Assembly: GCA_023436205.1 (NCBI GenBank)
Contig: JAEZKC010000069.1
Span: forward strand, 1-15,457
Length of the DNA: 15,457 nt
Source of the DNA: Fibrobacterota bacterium
GTDB lineage: Bacteria > Fibrobacterota > Chitinivibrionia > Chitinivibrionales > Chitinispirillaceae
Direction of reading: 5' to 3'
The first letter of the stretch is position 1. Each line of letters begins with the position of its first letter. Shown piece after piece: positions 7,460 to 14,540 of this stretch. The notes under the pieces are model-generated. The model was not told the origin of the DNA. It was given only the letters and a program-made list of their open reading frames with translations, and ran no database searches. Made by a program: the position numbers and the translations under genes.

Positions 7460-9568
7460 CTATTCATTATCCAGTTTAAACTTTTGTACAATTTTTTTGA
7501 GGCCTCTTGCACTATTCATGCTTCTCTCGGCCATTATGTTGGTTTCGTTGGCCATATTCACAACTTCTGAGGTCTTTTCCGCAATGTCTGCTACACCTAA
7601 GGTTGACTGCTCCATGATCGTGTTAATACCTGATACTGAGGCTGTAATCTGTTTTGTTATTATGTTCAGCGCCTCCATTGATTCATTGATTGTCAGGAGC
7701 ATATCCTTAATGGAATCCGCATCCTTGCCGTATTGATCGCTTGTAGCTACGATTTCCTTCAGATCCTTAATAGCCGTACCTTCTATAAAATTAATTGATT
7801 GTTCAAGACAATCCGCAAGTCCATCCACTGCAGCGACGGTCTCCCCAACAATAGTTCCTATCTCATTTGCAGTCTCATTCACAGTATTGGATAATTCTCT
7901 GATTTCACTGGCAACCACTGCAAAGCCTTTTCCCTGCTCTCCGGCTCTTGCCGCTTCGATGGAAGCGTTCAGTGACAGCAGGTTTGTTTGCTTCGCCACT
8001 GTTTTAATGATATTAGCGAGTTCATCAATCTTTTTGATTGCTTTTGCCTGTAATAAAGCGGCATCGGTTTTTTGCTTAACGTCAATGAACAGGATATTCG
8101 CCTTATCCGATTTTTCCATATTTGAGGTCTTTACGATATCTGCCCTGCCCTTTATCTCCTCCGCAAGCTCCTTACCCATTACAGATTTTCCTGTTACCTC
8201 ATTCACGCTCTTTGAAATATTGAAGATATCTGCTTTAATTTCTTCGGTAGTCGCTGAGGCTTCTTCCATACTGGCCGCAAGCTCTTCTGTCGTTGCTGAG
8301 TTATCTGTGGAGCTGTTATAAGTCTGCTTTGCTATCTGCTCCAGTTTCCCGGCATTCTCATCAATAAAACCAGAGGTTTCATAAATCTCCTTCATAAATT
8401 TATTGATGTTATTACGCATTTCTTCTATCCCATGATTCATAATTCCGATTTCATCTGCACGGCTGGCAAGCTTCGTATCCTTCTCTTCACAAGTAAGATC
8501 CAACCGGGCAAATTTTCTAATTTTAGTAGTGATCTTTTTAATCGGTTTTAAGATCATAATAGAAATAATCTCTCCGGTAATCAGACTTACTAAAATAAAG
8601 ACTACAGCAAGGAGTATATTAAGCCTTGTCATTTTGGCACTCTCAGAGAAGAAATCACTCTTAACCGCATAGATTCCAACACTCCAGTCAGGAGTGTTTT
8701 CTATAGGGGTATAGCCGATATATATCGTCTCTCCGGTCTCTTGGTCCACATAATTTCCTATCTCTGATACTCCGGGCTCCAAAGCAATCATTTTACCGTA
8801 AATCTCTTTCAAACCGTCAGGAGCATTGTTTTTATCAAATGTTTCCGGTGTATTAATTCCGGTATCTTCTTTATTACTTAATACTGTGATAATATCGGTA
8901 GTCTTGTTAATAATGAATGCACCGCCATTATCACCGATTTTAATCTTTTTTATCATATTGCCTAATTCATCACGGCCTGTAGTAGCTAGTAATACTCCCA
9001 TAAGATCCCCGGCCGGTAAGCCGTTCTTTATAACAGGGATCGCAATCTGGAAGGTATATTTGCTGACCTCGTTCGTTCCTTCCTCCCTGATTGCATCTGA
9101 TACGGCAACTCCGTTTTTCACAGCTTCTTTATAGATATCCAGATTGGAATAATCTTTTCCGTCATGAATACTTTTTCCCTTATTATCAATAAAGATAATT
9201 TCAGAAAAATCGTATTTGGATTTTGTATATGAGATAATTTCCTTTCTATCCTGATCAGACATCTCTTCACGGCACAGTACATTACTTACCGCACGGGCTT
9301 CGTTTATGTAATACTTCATCTGAGTCTCAATCTGTAAGGCTGTCTCCTCTGCCATGTCAAACAATGATGATTTTAGGGCATAATCCGTGCTCCGATTCAT
9401 GGAGTTCAAAGCTATTGTGCTCTGAATCACAGTCAGAACTACAACGACTGCTACAATTGATAAGGCAATCTGCAGGCTTAATAGCCTCTTTTTAATAAAA
9501 TGCCTTTCCCCCTCAGCAACCTTTTTTTCTACCTTTTTCTTAATACCAGGGTATCTTATTTTAACCAT
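7460..9568 (-). CDS. Methyl-accepting chemotaxis protein (dCache sensor, HAMP, MCP signalling domain)
   Basis: 702 residues, full length. A basic cytoplasmic N-terminus precedes membrane segment 1 (about 31-53). The outside domain (about 57-310) has the dCache_1 pattern and ends with DWSVGIYAV, typical of its membrane-proximal strand. Membrane segment 2 is at about 316-340, then HAMP from the KPIKKI turn to about 394. The rest is a long coiled-coil signalling domain with the conserved hairpin tip QTNLLSLNASIEAARAGEQG (527-546) followed by GFAVVASEIRELS, where CheW and CheA dock. No CheR-binding pentapeptide ends the protein. The ligand is unknown; dCache domains often bind amino acids or other small metabolites. 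GGGGAGG sits 8 bases before the ATG. It is a single-gene unit with no other che gene in the window, so it should feed a kinase encoded elsewhere. Confidence 0.95.
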   Translation of the reverse strand: MVKIRYPGIKKKVEKKVAEGERHFIKKRLLSLQIALSIVAVVVVLTVIQSTIALNSMNRSTDYALKSSLFDMAEETALQIETQMKYYINEARAVSNVLCREEMSDQDRKEIISYTKSKYDFSEIIFIDNKGKSIHDGKDYSNLDIYKEAVKNGVAVSDAIREEGTNEVSKYTFQIAIPVIKNGLPAGDLMGVLLATTGRDELGNMIKKIKIGDNGGAFIINKTTDIITVLSNKEDTGINTPETFDKNNAPDGLKEIYGKMIALEPGVSEIGNYVDQETGETIYIGYTPIENTPDWSVGIYAVKSDFFSESAKMTRLNILLAVVFILVSLITGEIISIMILKPIKKITTKIRKFARLDLTCEEKDTKLASRADEIGIMNHGIEEMRNNINKFMKEIYETSGFIDENAGKLEQIAKQTYNSSTDNSATTEELAASMEEASATTEEIKADIFNISKSVNEVTGKSVMGKELAEEIKGRADIVKTSNMEKSDKANILFIDVKQKTDAALLQAKAIKKIDELANIIKTVAKQTNLLSLNASIEAARAGEQGKGFAVVASEIRELSNTVNETANEIGTIVGETVAAVDGLADCLEQSINFIEGTAIKDLKEIVATSDQYGKDADSIKDMLLTINESMEALNIITKQITASVSGINTIMEQSTLGVADIAEKTSEVVNMANETNIMAERSMNSARGLKKIVQKFKLDNE

Positions 9569-9638
9569 TGTTATTACCTCCCCATTGAGTTAATAGCAGT
9601 GTTTAGCAGAAAAACGTTATGTGCGCTATTCTTTATCA

Positions 9639-9668
9639 ATTATACCATATATTTTTTATAATTTGCCA
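9639..9668 (-). promoter_or_regulatory. Candidate promoter for the chemotaxis gene
   Basis: On the minus strand a perfect TATAAT (9644 to 9639) lies 18 bases from TGGCAA (9668 to 9663), a weak -35. This gives a leader of roughly 65 bases. I did not find a convincing sigma-D flagellar promoter instead. Confidence 0.45.
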
Positions 9669-9738
9669 TAATTACTAAATTTTCGTAGTTTTTTTACATT
9701 AATCTATCAAATTATCGCAATAAGTTTGTCCGTAATGT

Positions 9739-9755
9739 GTTATTAATAACGTTAT
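9739..9755. repeat. Overlapping palindromes in the MCP/membrane-protein intergenic region
   Basis: GTTATTAATAAC (9739-9750) is a perfect 12-base palindrome and overlaps a second one, ATAACGTTAT (9746-9755). They lie between the two divergent promoters, about 30 bases upstream of the plus-strand -35. This is a possible operator, but such AT-rich palindromes also arise by chance. Confidence 0.3.
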
Positions 9756-9784
9756 CCATATTATGTATTTTTATGGGATTCATA

Positions 9785-9813
9785 TTGTTTTATTTTAAGT
9801 TTAAGGTTATTAT
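9785..9813 (+). promoter_or_regulatory. Candidate sigma-A promoter for the membrane-protein gene
   Basis: TTGTTT (9785-9790), a 17-base spacer and TATTAT (9808-9813). The predicted start near 9820 leaves a short leader holding the AGAGGTG site of the gene at 9845. Confidence 0.5.
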
Positions 9814-9844
9814 TTAGACATAATATTATAAAGAGGTGAATGGA

Positions 9845-10744
9845 ATGGAACGGCGGTTTAATCTCCCTAAACCTATGAAGTCAAGATTGCACTTATCCAG
9901 AAGGATAATCACCAATATAATTATCGCTTTATACCTATCCATTACCTTCGCTACCCTCTTCCCAGCCATAGCGTCTGCCGACATGGGCCCGCAGCCATCC
10001 CTGACGATTCATATCAAGAATCCCCCGGACGGTGAGTACTATGTGGATGCCTTAATACAGAAGTCTGAGCGTATGCACCATGGAGACGAGAACTTTCCCA
10101 CAGAAGCCTACAACGCAGATATGCTGGGTCTCCTTATGAATTATAATGAGGACGGCTGGAAAGCAAGATTAATAGGCTCACCTATTCAGAATGAACCCTT
10201 TGGAATAAGCCAAAGTACATACCTGATCAAATACATGGGTGTGCCGGACCAATACAAAATAATCGTCGTTACTGCTGATTTAAAGGTTTTTGTATCTAAG
10301 CAAATCAGCCGAAATTCCTTTAATGAAACTGTAACCTTTGATTTAGCAACCGGAGAAGTGACCAGACCACCAGTTATGAACAATTATGTATCTCAATACA
10401 TAACAACCTGCTTTTTCACACTGCTGATTGAACTTCTTTTACTGCTGCCCTTTGGCTTAATGCAGGAATGGAAAAAGGCCTTGGTTGTAAATGCAATGAC
10501 CCAGCTGATTCTTACTGTAATTACCGGTTCTGTATTAGTCAACCATGGTGAATTATCTGCATTAATAGTTATGGTACCTGTTGAACTAATGATTCTTATT
10601 ATTGAATTTCTCGCCTACCTGGTTCTTATGAAAGGATATAAAACAAGTAAGATACTCGGATATACGATAACAGCTAATTTTGCAAGTTACTTTGCAGGGG
10701 TATTCGGCTATTTGTTCAGACTGCTCTTTGTAAATTACTATTAG
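9845..10744 (+). CDS. Uncharacterised membrane protein with signal peptide and ADMGP-type extracytoplasmic domain
   Basis: 299 residues from ATG 9845. The frame also allows GTG 9836, but that codon lies inside the AGAGGTG ribosome binding site, which is well placed (6 bases) for 9845. A basic N-terminus and hydrophobic stretch (about 20-42) end in AIASA, a signal peptidase I-like site just before DMGPQPSLTIHIKNPPDG. About 130 residues of extracytoplasmic domain follow. The C-terminal half has three or four membrane segments: FFTLLIELLLLLPFG, LILTVITGSVLV, VPVELMILIIEFLAYLVLM and a last one around FASYFAGVFGYLF. I recall similar uncharacterised proteins with an ADMGP/ADKGP start in clostridia, but no function is known to me. 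The amidotransferase-like gene follows after 26 bases, so the two likely form an operon. Confidence 0.75.
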   Translation: MERRFNLPKPMKSRLHLSRRIITNIIIALYLSITFATLFPAIASADMGPQPSLTIHIKNPPDGEYYVDALIQKSERMHHGDENFPTEAYNADMLGLLMNYNEDGWKARLIGSPIQNEPFGISQSTYLIKYMGVPDQYKIIVVTADLKVFVSKQISRNSFNETVTFDLATGEVTRPPVMNNYVSQYITTCFFTLLIELLLLLPFGLMQEWKKALVVNAMTQLILTVITGSVLVNHGELSALIVMVPVELMILIIEFLAYLVLMKGYKTSKILGYTITANFASYFAGVFGYLFRLLFVNYY

Positions 10745-10770
10745 CTCTAAAAGTTAACAAGGGGGATAAT

Positions 10771-11481
10771 ATGAAATACAAAATACGAATAGGGATTATC
10801 GGTGACTATGACGGACGTCCGTCTCATATCGCTACAGAAGAAGCACTTAAGCATGCTGCTAAAAAGCTGGAAATAGAGGTTGAGTATAAATGGTTACCTA
10901 CCGTTATGTTTGACTTAGGCGGATATGAACTGACATTATATGATGGGTTATGGTGCGCTCCCGGCAGTCCATACAAAAGTATGAACGGAGCTATCCGTGC
11001 GATTCAATATGCCCGAGAAAATAATTGCCCCTTTATCGGAACCTGTGGAGGATTCCAGCATGCAGTGATTGAGTTCGGCAGAAATGTGCTGCATATAAGT
11101 GCTTTAGAAGATACCAGCTTTAATCCCTATGAGCCTAATGATTTCATAACCGCATTATCCTGTTCGCTTGTTGGACAAACACGGCATATTATTTTAGACC
11201 GAAATTCAAGGTTACATCATATCTATGGAAGTAATGAAATTGAAGAAAAATACAATTGCAGCTTTGGGCTCAATAAGGATTTTCAAAATTTATTAAATGA
11301 AAACGGCTTTAAAGTGTTTGGTATGGATGAACAAAAAGAAGCACGTATTATGACAATTGAAAATAACCCCTTTTTTATTGCAACACTTTTTCAGCCCCAA
11401 CTGAGTTCAACTTATAAAAATCCACATCCACTTATCCTCGAATACTTACATTCCGCTAGCTTAACAAATCAGAATAATTAG
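10771..11481 (+). CDS. CTP synthase C-terminal-like class I glutamine amidotransferase, triad incomplete
   Basis: 236 residues resembling only the glutaminase half of CTP synthase (PyrG), without the synthase half. Start IRIGIIGDYDGRPSH, then WCAPGSPYKSMNGAIRAIQYA (about 61-81) matches the glycine-rich region, and FIGTCGGFQHAVIEFGRNV (88-106) is the nucleophile elbow with Cys92. In active class I enzymes the triad is completed by FHPE near the C-terminus. Here that site reads FQPQ (207-210), so the His and Glu are both Gln, although the following PHPL typical of CTP synthase is kept. I infer loss of normal glutamine hydrolysis, leaving a binding or different thiol role. It resembles the family named 'CTP synthase C-terminal region-related' in public annotation (from memory). 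Position 92 is an ordinary TGT codon. AAGGGGG precedes the ATG. It is probably co-transcribed with the membrane protein upstream. Confidence 0.8.
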   Translation: MKYKIRIGIIGDYDGRPSHIATEEALKHAAKKLEIEVEYKWLPTVMFDLGGYELTLYDGLWCAPGSPYKSMNGAIRAIQYARENNCPFIGTCGGFQHAVIEFGRNVLHISALEDTSFNPYEPNDFITALSCSLVGQTRHIILDRNSRLHHIYGSNEIEEKYNCSFGLNKDFQNLLNENGFKVFGMDEQKEARIMTIENNPFFIATLFQPQLSSTYKNPHPLILEYLHSASLTNQNN

Positions 11482-11509
11482 TTAGGTAAATAATTACCCT
11501 TACAAAATA

Positions 11510-11545
11510 AGCCATCAGGGAATGAATAAGCGTTCCCTGGTGGCT
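11510..11545. terminator. 13-bp hairpin, likely bidirectional terminator
   Basis: The arms 11510-11522 (AGCCATCAGGGAA) and 11533-11545 pair with a single G-T wobble around a 10-base loop. It separates the converging amidotransferase and DUF4179 genes. The minus direction is followed by TTATTTTG, a fair U-tract; the plus direction is weaker. Confidence 0.75.
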
Positions 11546-11566
11546 ATTCTATTCAAAAATAAGAAC

Positions 11567-13045
11567 TTATTTCTGGTCGTTCAGCTTCAGCTGATACTCC
11601 TCCATCAAAGCGTATCGGGGCTTTGTCACATACAGCTTCAGTTTTGAATGATCTGATTTATTCAACATGTAATATATCGTTTTTAGGCGGTTCTCTTCAT
11701 CATATTCCTCCGACCAACCCTCAGATTTTTTATTTGTCAGTTTGACATTTACGAGCTGCTGATCACTTTGATTGTTTACATAATCCAGTGTTATCTTCAG
11801 ATCTCCGTACTCATTCCCCTGTAACACCTTCTCCACGCTGCGGATGATTACTGAACCGTTCTCGAATTTGATTTCTTTGTTCAGCTCAATCACCTCTCCC
11901 ACCTTAGGTATGGGCAGTGTCACCTTACTCTCCTCATCTGATTCTACTACCACATACGGTATCGATAGGGTATAATCCTCAGAGCCGTCTTTCACATCAA
12001 AGGTATAGGCAGCATTCATACCGCTGCCATAGCTTCCGGGAAGAGTATAACCTTTATTACCCTTTTCCGTCATCAGCGTAATTTTCTTACCGAAATAGTT
12101 AAGATCATACTCCTGGTCAAAGCTGATTAAGCTATAGGAGGAATAATTTACCGGATAAACATGTACACTTAAGTCCCCCTCTTTCTTAGAAGCAGTTGCT
12201 GTCAGTATGATATTATTGTGAATATCACTGCTGCCGATGTCATCCAAGCTTGTATATTCTTCTAAGGATATCAGTTCAAAATCTGCACTCATTTGATATT
12301 CCTCATATAATAGTGTAAACCTCTGCGTTGGTTCAATCTTCATATCCTTCGTAACAAAGGTAAAATTATAAAACTCAGATAATCCGGATCCGCTGCTGCC
12401 AAAGCTCATTTCGTATTTCGTGCCGTCCACTGCCAGATAGATTGCCGGCTTCACAGGATTATTCCCTTTTTTAAGTTCTTCCCATTCTGCATTTTTATCA
12501 GCGATAAGCTGCTCTTCCGTGTAGTTTTTCCGGGTGAATTCAAAACTAATCGACATCGTATCATTCGTTGCCACTACACTCTTTATCTGTAATGTACCTC
12601 TGTCGTTCTCTACTGTCACTTCTTCCTTAAGACGATAGCGTATATCCGGCCTATTCTCCACTATTCCAACTCCGGGAATCAAACTGAATATATTTTGAAA
12701 GGCTGATACGATCCTTTCATTATTCGTCCATACGAATAAAAACAGAAGGATACCTGCCACTGCGGCGGTGTATCTTAAGTAACGCGAATGCCTTCTCTTC
12801 TCAGGACTTTGGTTACTGACGTGTAACTCCTCATTCGGTTGAGTCACTACCGGAGTACCATGGTTCAGCTTCATTACAGTTCGCGCTTTTATATCCTGTA
12901 AATCTGCCGGATTTACATAGCTGCTCTCCACATCAATATCTTCTAAAAGCTGTGATACCTCATTGACCTCCAGCTCCTTCATCATTTCTGAAATACGACG
13001 TTCTACTTGATCTTCATTCGACAAGAACGCTATCTTCTCCTTCAT
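11567..13045 (-). CDS. DUF4179-domain membrane protein, putative anti-sigma factor
   Basis: 492 residues from ATG 13045. A frame extension to GTG 13054 lies inside the GGAGGTG ribosome binding site and is not the start. Residues 1-88 are cytoplasmic and charged, with no HxxxCxxC zinc motif. One membrane segment follows at about 90-107 (YTAAVAGILLFLFVW). Just beyond it, FQNIFSLIPGVGIVEN is the DUF4179 signature. The remaining 360 residues are predicted outside the cell, beta-rich, and may include a DUF5643-like C-terminal domain. The gene starts inside the upstream ECF sigma gene (32-base overlap), the usual layout of sigma/anti-sigma pairs. I infer that the N-terminal tail holds the sigma factor at the membrane until an envelope signal frees it. 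The signal is unknown. A convergent hairpin at 11510-11545 ends the unit. Confidence 0.85.
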   Translation of the reverse strand: MKEKIAFLSNEDQVERRISEMMKELEVNEVSQLLEDIDVESSYVNPADLQDIKARTVMKLNHGTPVVTQPNEELHVSNQSPEKRRHSRYLRYTAAVAGILLFLFVWTNNERIVSAFQNIFSLIPGVGIVENRPDIRYRLKEEVTVENDRGTLQIKSVVATNDTMSISFEFTRKNYTEEQLIADKNAEWEELKKGNNPVKPAIYLAVDGTKYEMSFGSSGSGLSEFYNFTFVTKDMKIEPTQRFTLLYEEYQMSADFELISLEEYTSLDDIGSSDIHNNIILTATASKKEGDLSVHVYPVNYSSYSLISFDQEYDLNYFGKKITLMTEKGNKGYTLPGSYGSGMNAAYTFDVKDGSEDYTLSIPYVVVESDEESKVTLPIPKVGEVIELNKEIKFENGSVIIRSVEKVLQGNEYGDLKITLDYVNNQSDQQLVNVKLTNKKSEGWSEEYDEENRLKTIYYMLNKSDHSKLKLYVTKPRYALMEEYQLKLNDQK

Positions 13046-13601
13046 AGCTAACACCTCCTAACAAAGCCCGAAGCTTCTTTAATCCACGGGATATTTTCTT
13101 GTCCACGGTATTTTCCCGAATATCTAATACCTCGGCGATCTCCTTTGTTTTCTGACCGATATAATACTTTCTCACGAATATTTCTCTGTCCGGTTCCCCC
13201 AAAGCATTAATTGCACGAAAGAGCAGTTTCTTCTGTTCTTTCACCAGGACTTCCTGTTCCGGACCCGCCATTGATTGGCCTTGCTCAATATCATCTTCCT
13301 CCAGGCAGATCGTATGAGCTGCGGTTCTGGATAATTTGCGGAACAAATCAATCCCTTTGTTTCTGGCGATAATGGCCAGGTATGCTTTTATAGAACCACG
13401 ATCCAAATCTATCCGCTCTCTTTGGGAATAGAATTCCATAAATACATCGCTGACGCATTCCTTCACATCTTCCTTCGTTCCGACTGTGGAAAGCTTCTGA
13501 TTTATGATACTGTATACCAGTCCGGTATATTGTCCTACCATCTGCTCCATGCCCCTATCGGGATTTGCTTGAAGTTCCTCCAGTAAATCATGATCCTGCA
13601 A
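13014..13601 (-). CDS. ECF-type RNA polymerase sigma factor (sigma-70 family), TTG start
   Basis: 195 residues. Region 2 spans about 20-90: GLVYSIINQKL, then KEDVKECVSDVFMEFY and IKAYLAIIARNKGIDLFRK, which bind core polymerase and the -10 element. Region 4 spans about 126-182: LFRAINALGEPDREIFVRKY, then KTKEIAEVLDIRENTVDKKI as the helix-turn-helix that reads the -35 element. No regions 1 or 3 are present, as expected of ECF factors. I chose TTG 13601 because GGGAGGTG (13615 to 13608) lies 6 bases before it. The longer frame to 13652 would start inside the leader hairpin and has no ribosome binding site. A weak start codon may keep expression low. It overlaps its DUF4179 partner by 32 bases, implying coupled translation. 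Its target promoters, including any autoregulation, are not evident here. Confidence 0.88.
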   Translation of the reverse strand: MQDHDLLEELQANPDRGMEQMVGQYTGLVYSIINQKLSTVGTKEDVKECVSDVFMEFYSQRERIDLDRGSIKAYLAIIARNKGIDLFRKLSRTAAHTICLEEDDIEQGQSMAGPEQEVLVKEQKKLLFRAINALGEPDREIFVRKYYIGQKTKEIAEVLDIRENTVDKKISRGLKKLRALLGGVSYEGEDSVLVE

Positions 13602-13636
13602 ATATGTCACCTCCCTGTATTTAGCACGACTTACTA

Positions 13637-13661
13637 TTAACCTGACGAACAATCAGGTTAA
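13637..13661. repeat. 9-bp inverted repeat in the sigma-factor leader
   Basis: TTAACCTGA (13637-13645) and TCAGGTTAA (13653-13661) are perfect arms around 7 bases. It lies about 22 bases upstream of the sigma ribosome binding site, inside the predicted 5' leader. No T-run follows, so it is not a terminator. It may be an operator or an RNA structure affecting translation. Confidence 0.5.
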
Positions 13662-13726
13662 AGCTATGCTTACCTTGTAAGTACTTCATATATTGATTCG
13701 TTCTATATGAGAAAAATCTGACCAGA

Positions 13727-13754
13727 ATAATAAAATTTTTAGGAACTAAGTCAA
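13727..13754 (-). promoter_or_regulatory. Candidate sigma-A-type promoter for the sigma/anti-sigma operon
   Basis: On the minus strand TTGACT (13754 to 13749), a 16-base spacer and TATTAT (13732 to 13727). Each box differs from consensus at one base. A start near 13720 gives a leader of about 120 bases containing the 13637-13661 hairpin. No clear ECF GAAC/CGTC promoter was found, so autoregulation is not shown. Confidence 0.55.
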
Positions 13755-13823
13755 ACTTAATATGTATCGCAGAAACTGTCAAGCAAATAGACATCCATAA
13801 AAGCAGCATCATTTACATAGTAT

Positions 13824-13852
13824 TTGACAGATTATACCCTTCATATTAGTAT
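13824..13852 (+). promoter_or_regulatory. Promoter for the Imm5-like gene
   Basis: Perfect TTGACA (13824-13829), a 17-base spacer and TAGTAT (13847-13852), a weaker -10. The leader to 13944 would be about 85 bases. The -10 lies inside an inverted repeat, suggesting repression. Confidence 0.55.
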
Positions 13853-13863
13853 TAAGATACTAA
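13846..13863. repeat. Inverted repeat over the -10 of the Imm5-like gene promoter (putative operator)
   Basis: TTAGTAT (13846-13852), four bases, then ATACTAA (13857-13863), perfect 7-base arms. Size and placement over the -10 and start region suit a dimeric winged-helix repressor such as MarR or HxlR types. No such regulator is encoded in the window. Confidence 0.45.
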
Positions 13864-13943
13864 CGAAAGTTCACTAGATTAAGATAAAAACACTAGAAAA
13901 CTTCAGGTAGCAGAGATAAAAAATATACATTCAGGTGGTATAG

Positions 13944-14435
13944 ATGGGTAAAATAGTGAAGGATGGCTTTGCCTTTATGGAATATGTTAATTCGGGTCTA
14001 ATTAGGAAAATAGATGATATTCCAGAACTAAAAAACAGGCTGATTACTCTTAGCGAGACAAAGACTCATATTGAAATGTCTAAATATGCCCTATTACTTG
14101 CCGAACATATTCTGAATGTCAGTGGAATGGAGCGATTTACAGAGATTGATGAGTGTTTTATCATCCTTACAAAATGGCAAGTGAAAAAAGCAAAATTCCA
14201 GGAGGCGCTGGAGGTAGCCGGTAAGCTCAACAGTCTGGCCCGTGAAGAAAAAAATCAAGTAAAGGTAAAAGTTTTGCGTGCCATGGGGCAAATTGCAGCT
14301 ACACCTCACGTCAGGTGGCATCCTCTGGTCGCCTCTGAATACGCAGTCGTAATGATCAATCTTATGTATCCCAATAATCAAGATAAAGTAAAAGAAGAGC
14401 GAGAGCTGCAGATTGAACTGATGAAAAGCGTATAA
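13944..14435 (+). CDS. Imm5-like putative immunity protein
   Basis: 163 residues, mostly helical, with no signal peptide or membrane segment. The C-terminal half contains VLRAMGQIAATPHVRWHPLV followed by ASEYAVVMINLM. This resembles the RAxGQAxATAHVxxHAL motif I associate with Imm-5-like 'putative immunity protein' families. The earlier part (SKYALLLAEHIL; EALEVAGKLNSLAREE) fits the helical repeats of that family. Family members are named from their genomic proximity to polymorphic toxins, and many stand-alone homologues have no proven role. No toxin gene is seen next to it here: the neighbours are an ECF sigma factor and an aldo/keto reductase. AGGTGG stands a few bases before the ATG. The gene has its own promoter and possible operator upstream, and a strong hairpin follows at 14478-14522. 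Confidence 0.6.
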   Translation: MGKIVKDGFAFMEYVNSGLIRKIDDIPELKNRLITLSETKTHIEMSKYALLLAEHILNVSGMERFTEIDECFIILTKWQVKKAKFQEALEVAGKLNSLAREEKNQVKVKVLRAMGQIAATPHVRWHPLVASEYAVVMINLMYPNNQDKVKEERELQIELMKSV

Positions 14436-14477
14436 GGAGTATCTAAATTTAATTTTAAGATTAAGATTACAAAAAAG

Positions 14478-14522
14478 TAAACCTGCATTTACCACAACGA
14501 AGTAGTGGTAAATGCAGGTTTA
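14478..14522. terminator. 18-bp perfect hairpin, terminator mainly for the aldo/keto reductase
   Basis: The arms 14478-14495 and 14505-14522 are perfectly complementary over 18 bases, with a 9-base loop. In the minus direction a T-run (complement of AAAAAA at 14471-14476) follows directly, a classic intrinsic terminator for the reductase gene. The plus side has only a weak T-rich tail but may also stop the Imm5-like gene. Confidence 0.85.
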
Positions 14523-14540
14523 TTATCATATTAACACTTA

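Larger units (their letters stand above)
13602..13943. other. Intergenic region with divergent regulatory signals
   Basis: This 342-base AT-rich stretch separates the divergent sigma and Imm5-like genes. It holds the minus-strand promoter (13727-13754), the sigma leader hairpin (13637-13661), the plus-strand promoter (13824-13852) and an inverted repeat over its -10 (13846-13863). I see no supported gene. A 63-codon minus frame here has no ribosome binding site and no recognisable content. Confidence 0.6.

Noticed and set aside
7887..8321. 144-codon plus-strand frame opposite the chemotaxis gene
   Set aside because: It is the antisense shadow of the repetitive, Ala/Ser/Glu-rich signalling domain and has no independent start signals.
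13602..13652. Longer N-terminus of the sigma factor (start at 13652)
   Set aside because: It would translate through the leader hairpin and the ribosome binding site itself; TTG 13601 has correct spacing and begins the family-like sequence.
13621..13812. 63-codon minus-strand frame upstream of the sigma gene
   Set aside because: It has no ribosome binding site, is biased by AT-rich hydrophobic codons, and overlaps the predicted promoter and leader hairpin of the sigma operon.
13831..13836. Minus-strand TATAAT as an alternative sigma-operon promoter
   Set aside because: The -35 position reads TATCTT, a poor match, and the leader would exceed 200 bases. The TTGACT/TATTAT pair at 13727-13754 is better.
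14094..14495. 133-codon minus-strand frame opposite the Imm5-like gene
   Set aside because: It begins inside the large terminator hairpin and is antisense to a better-supported gene.
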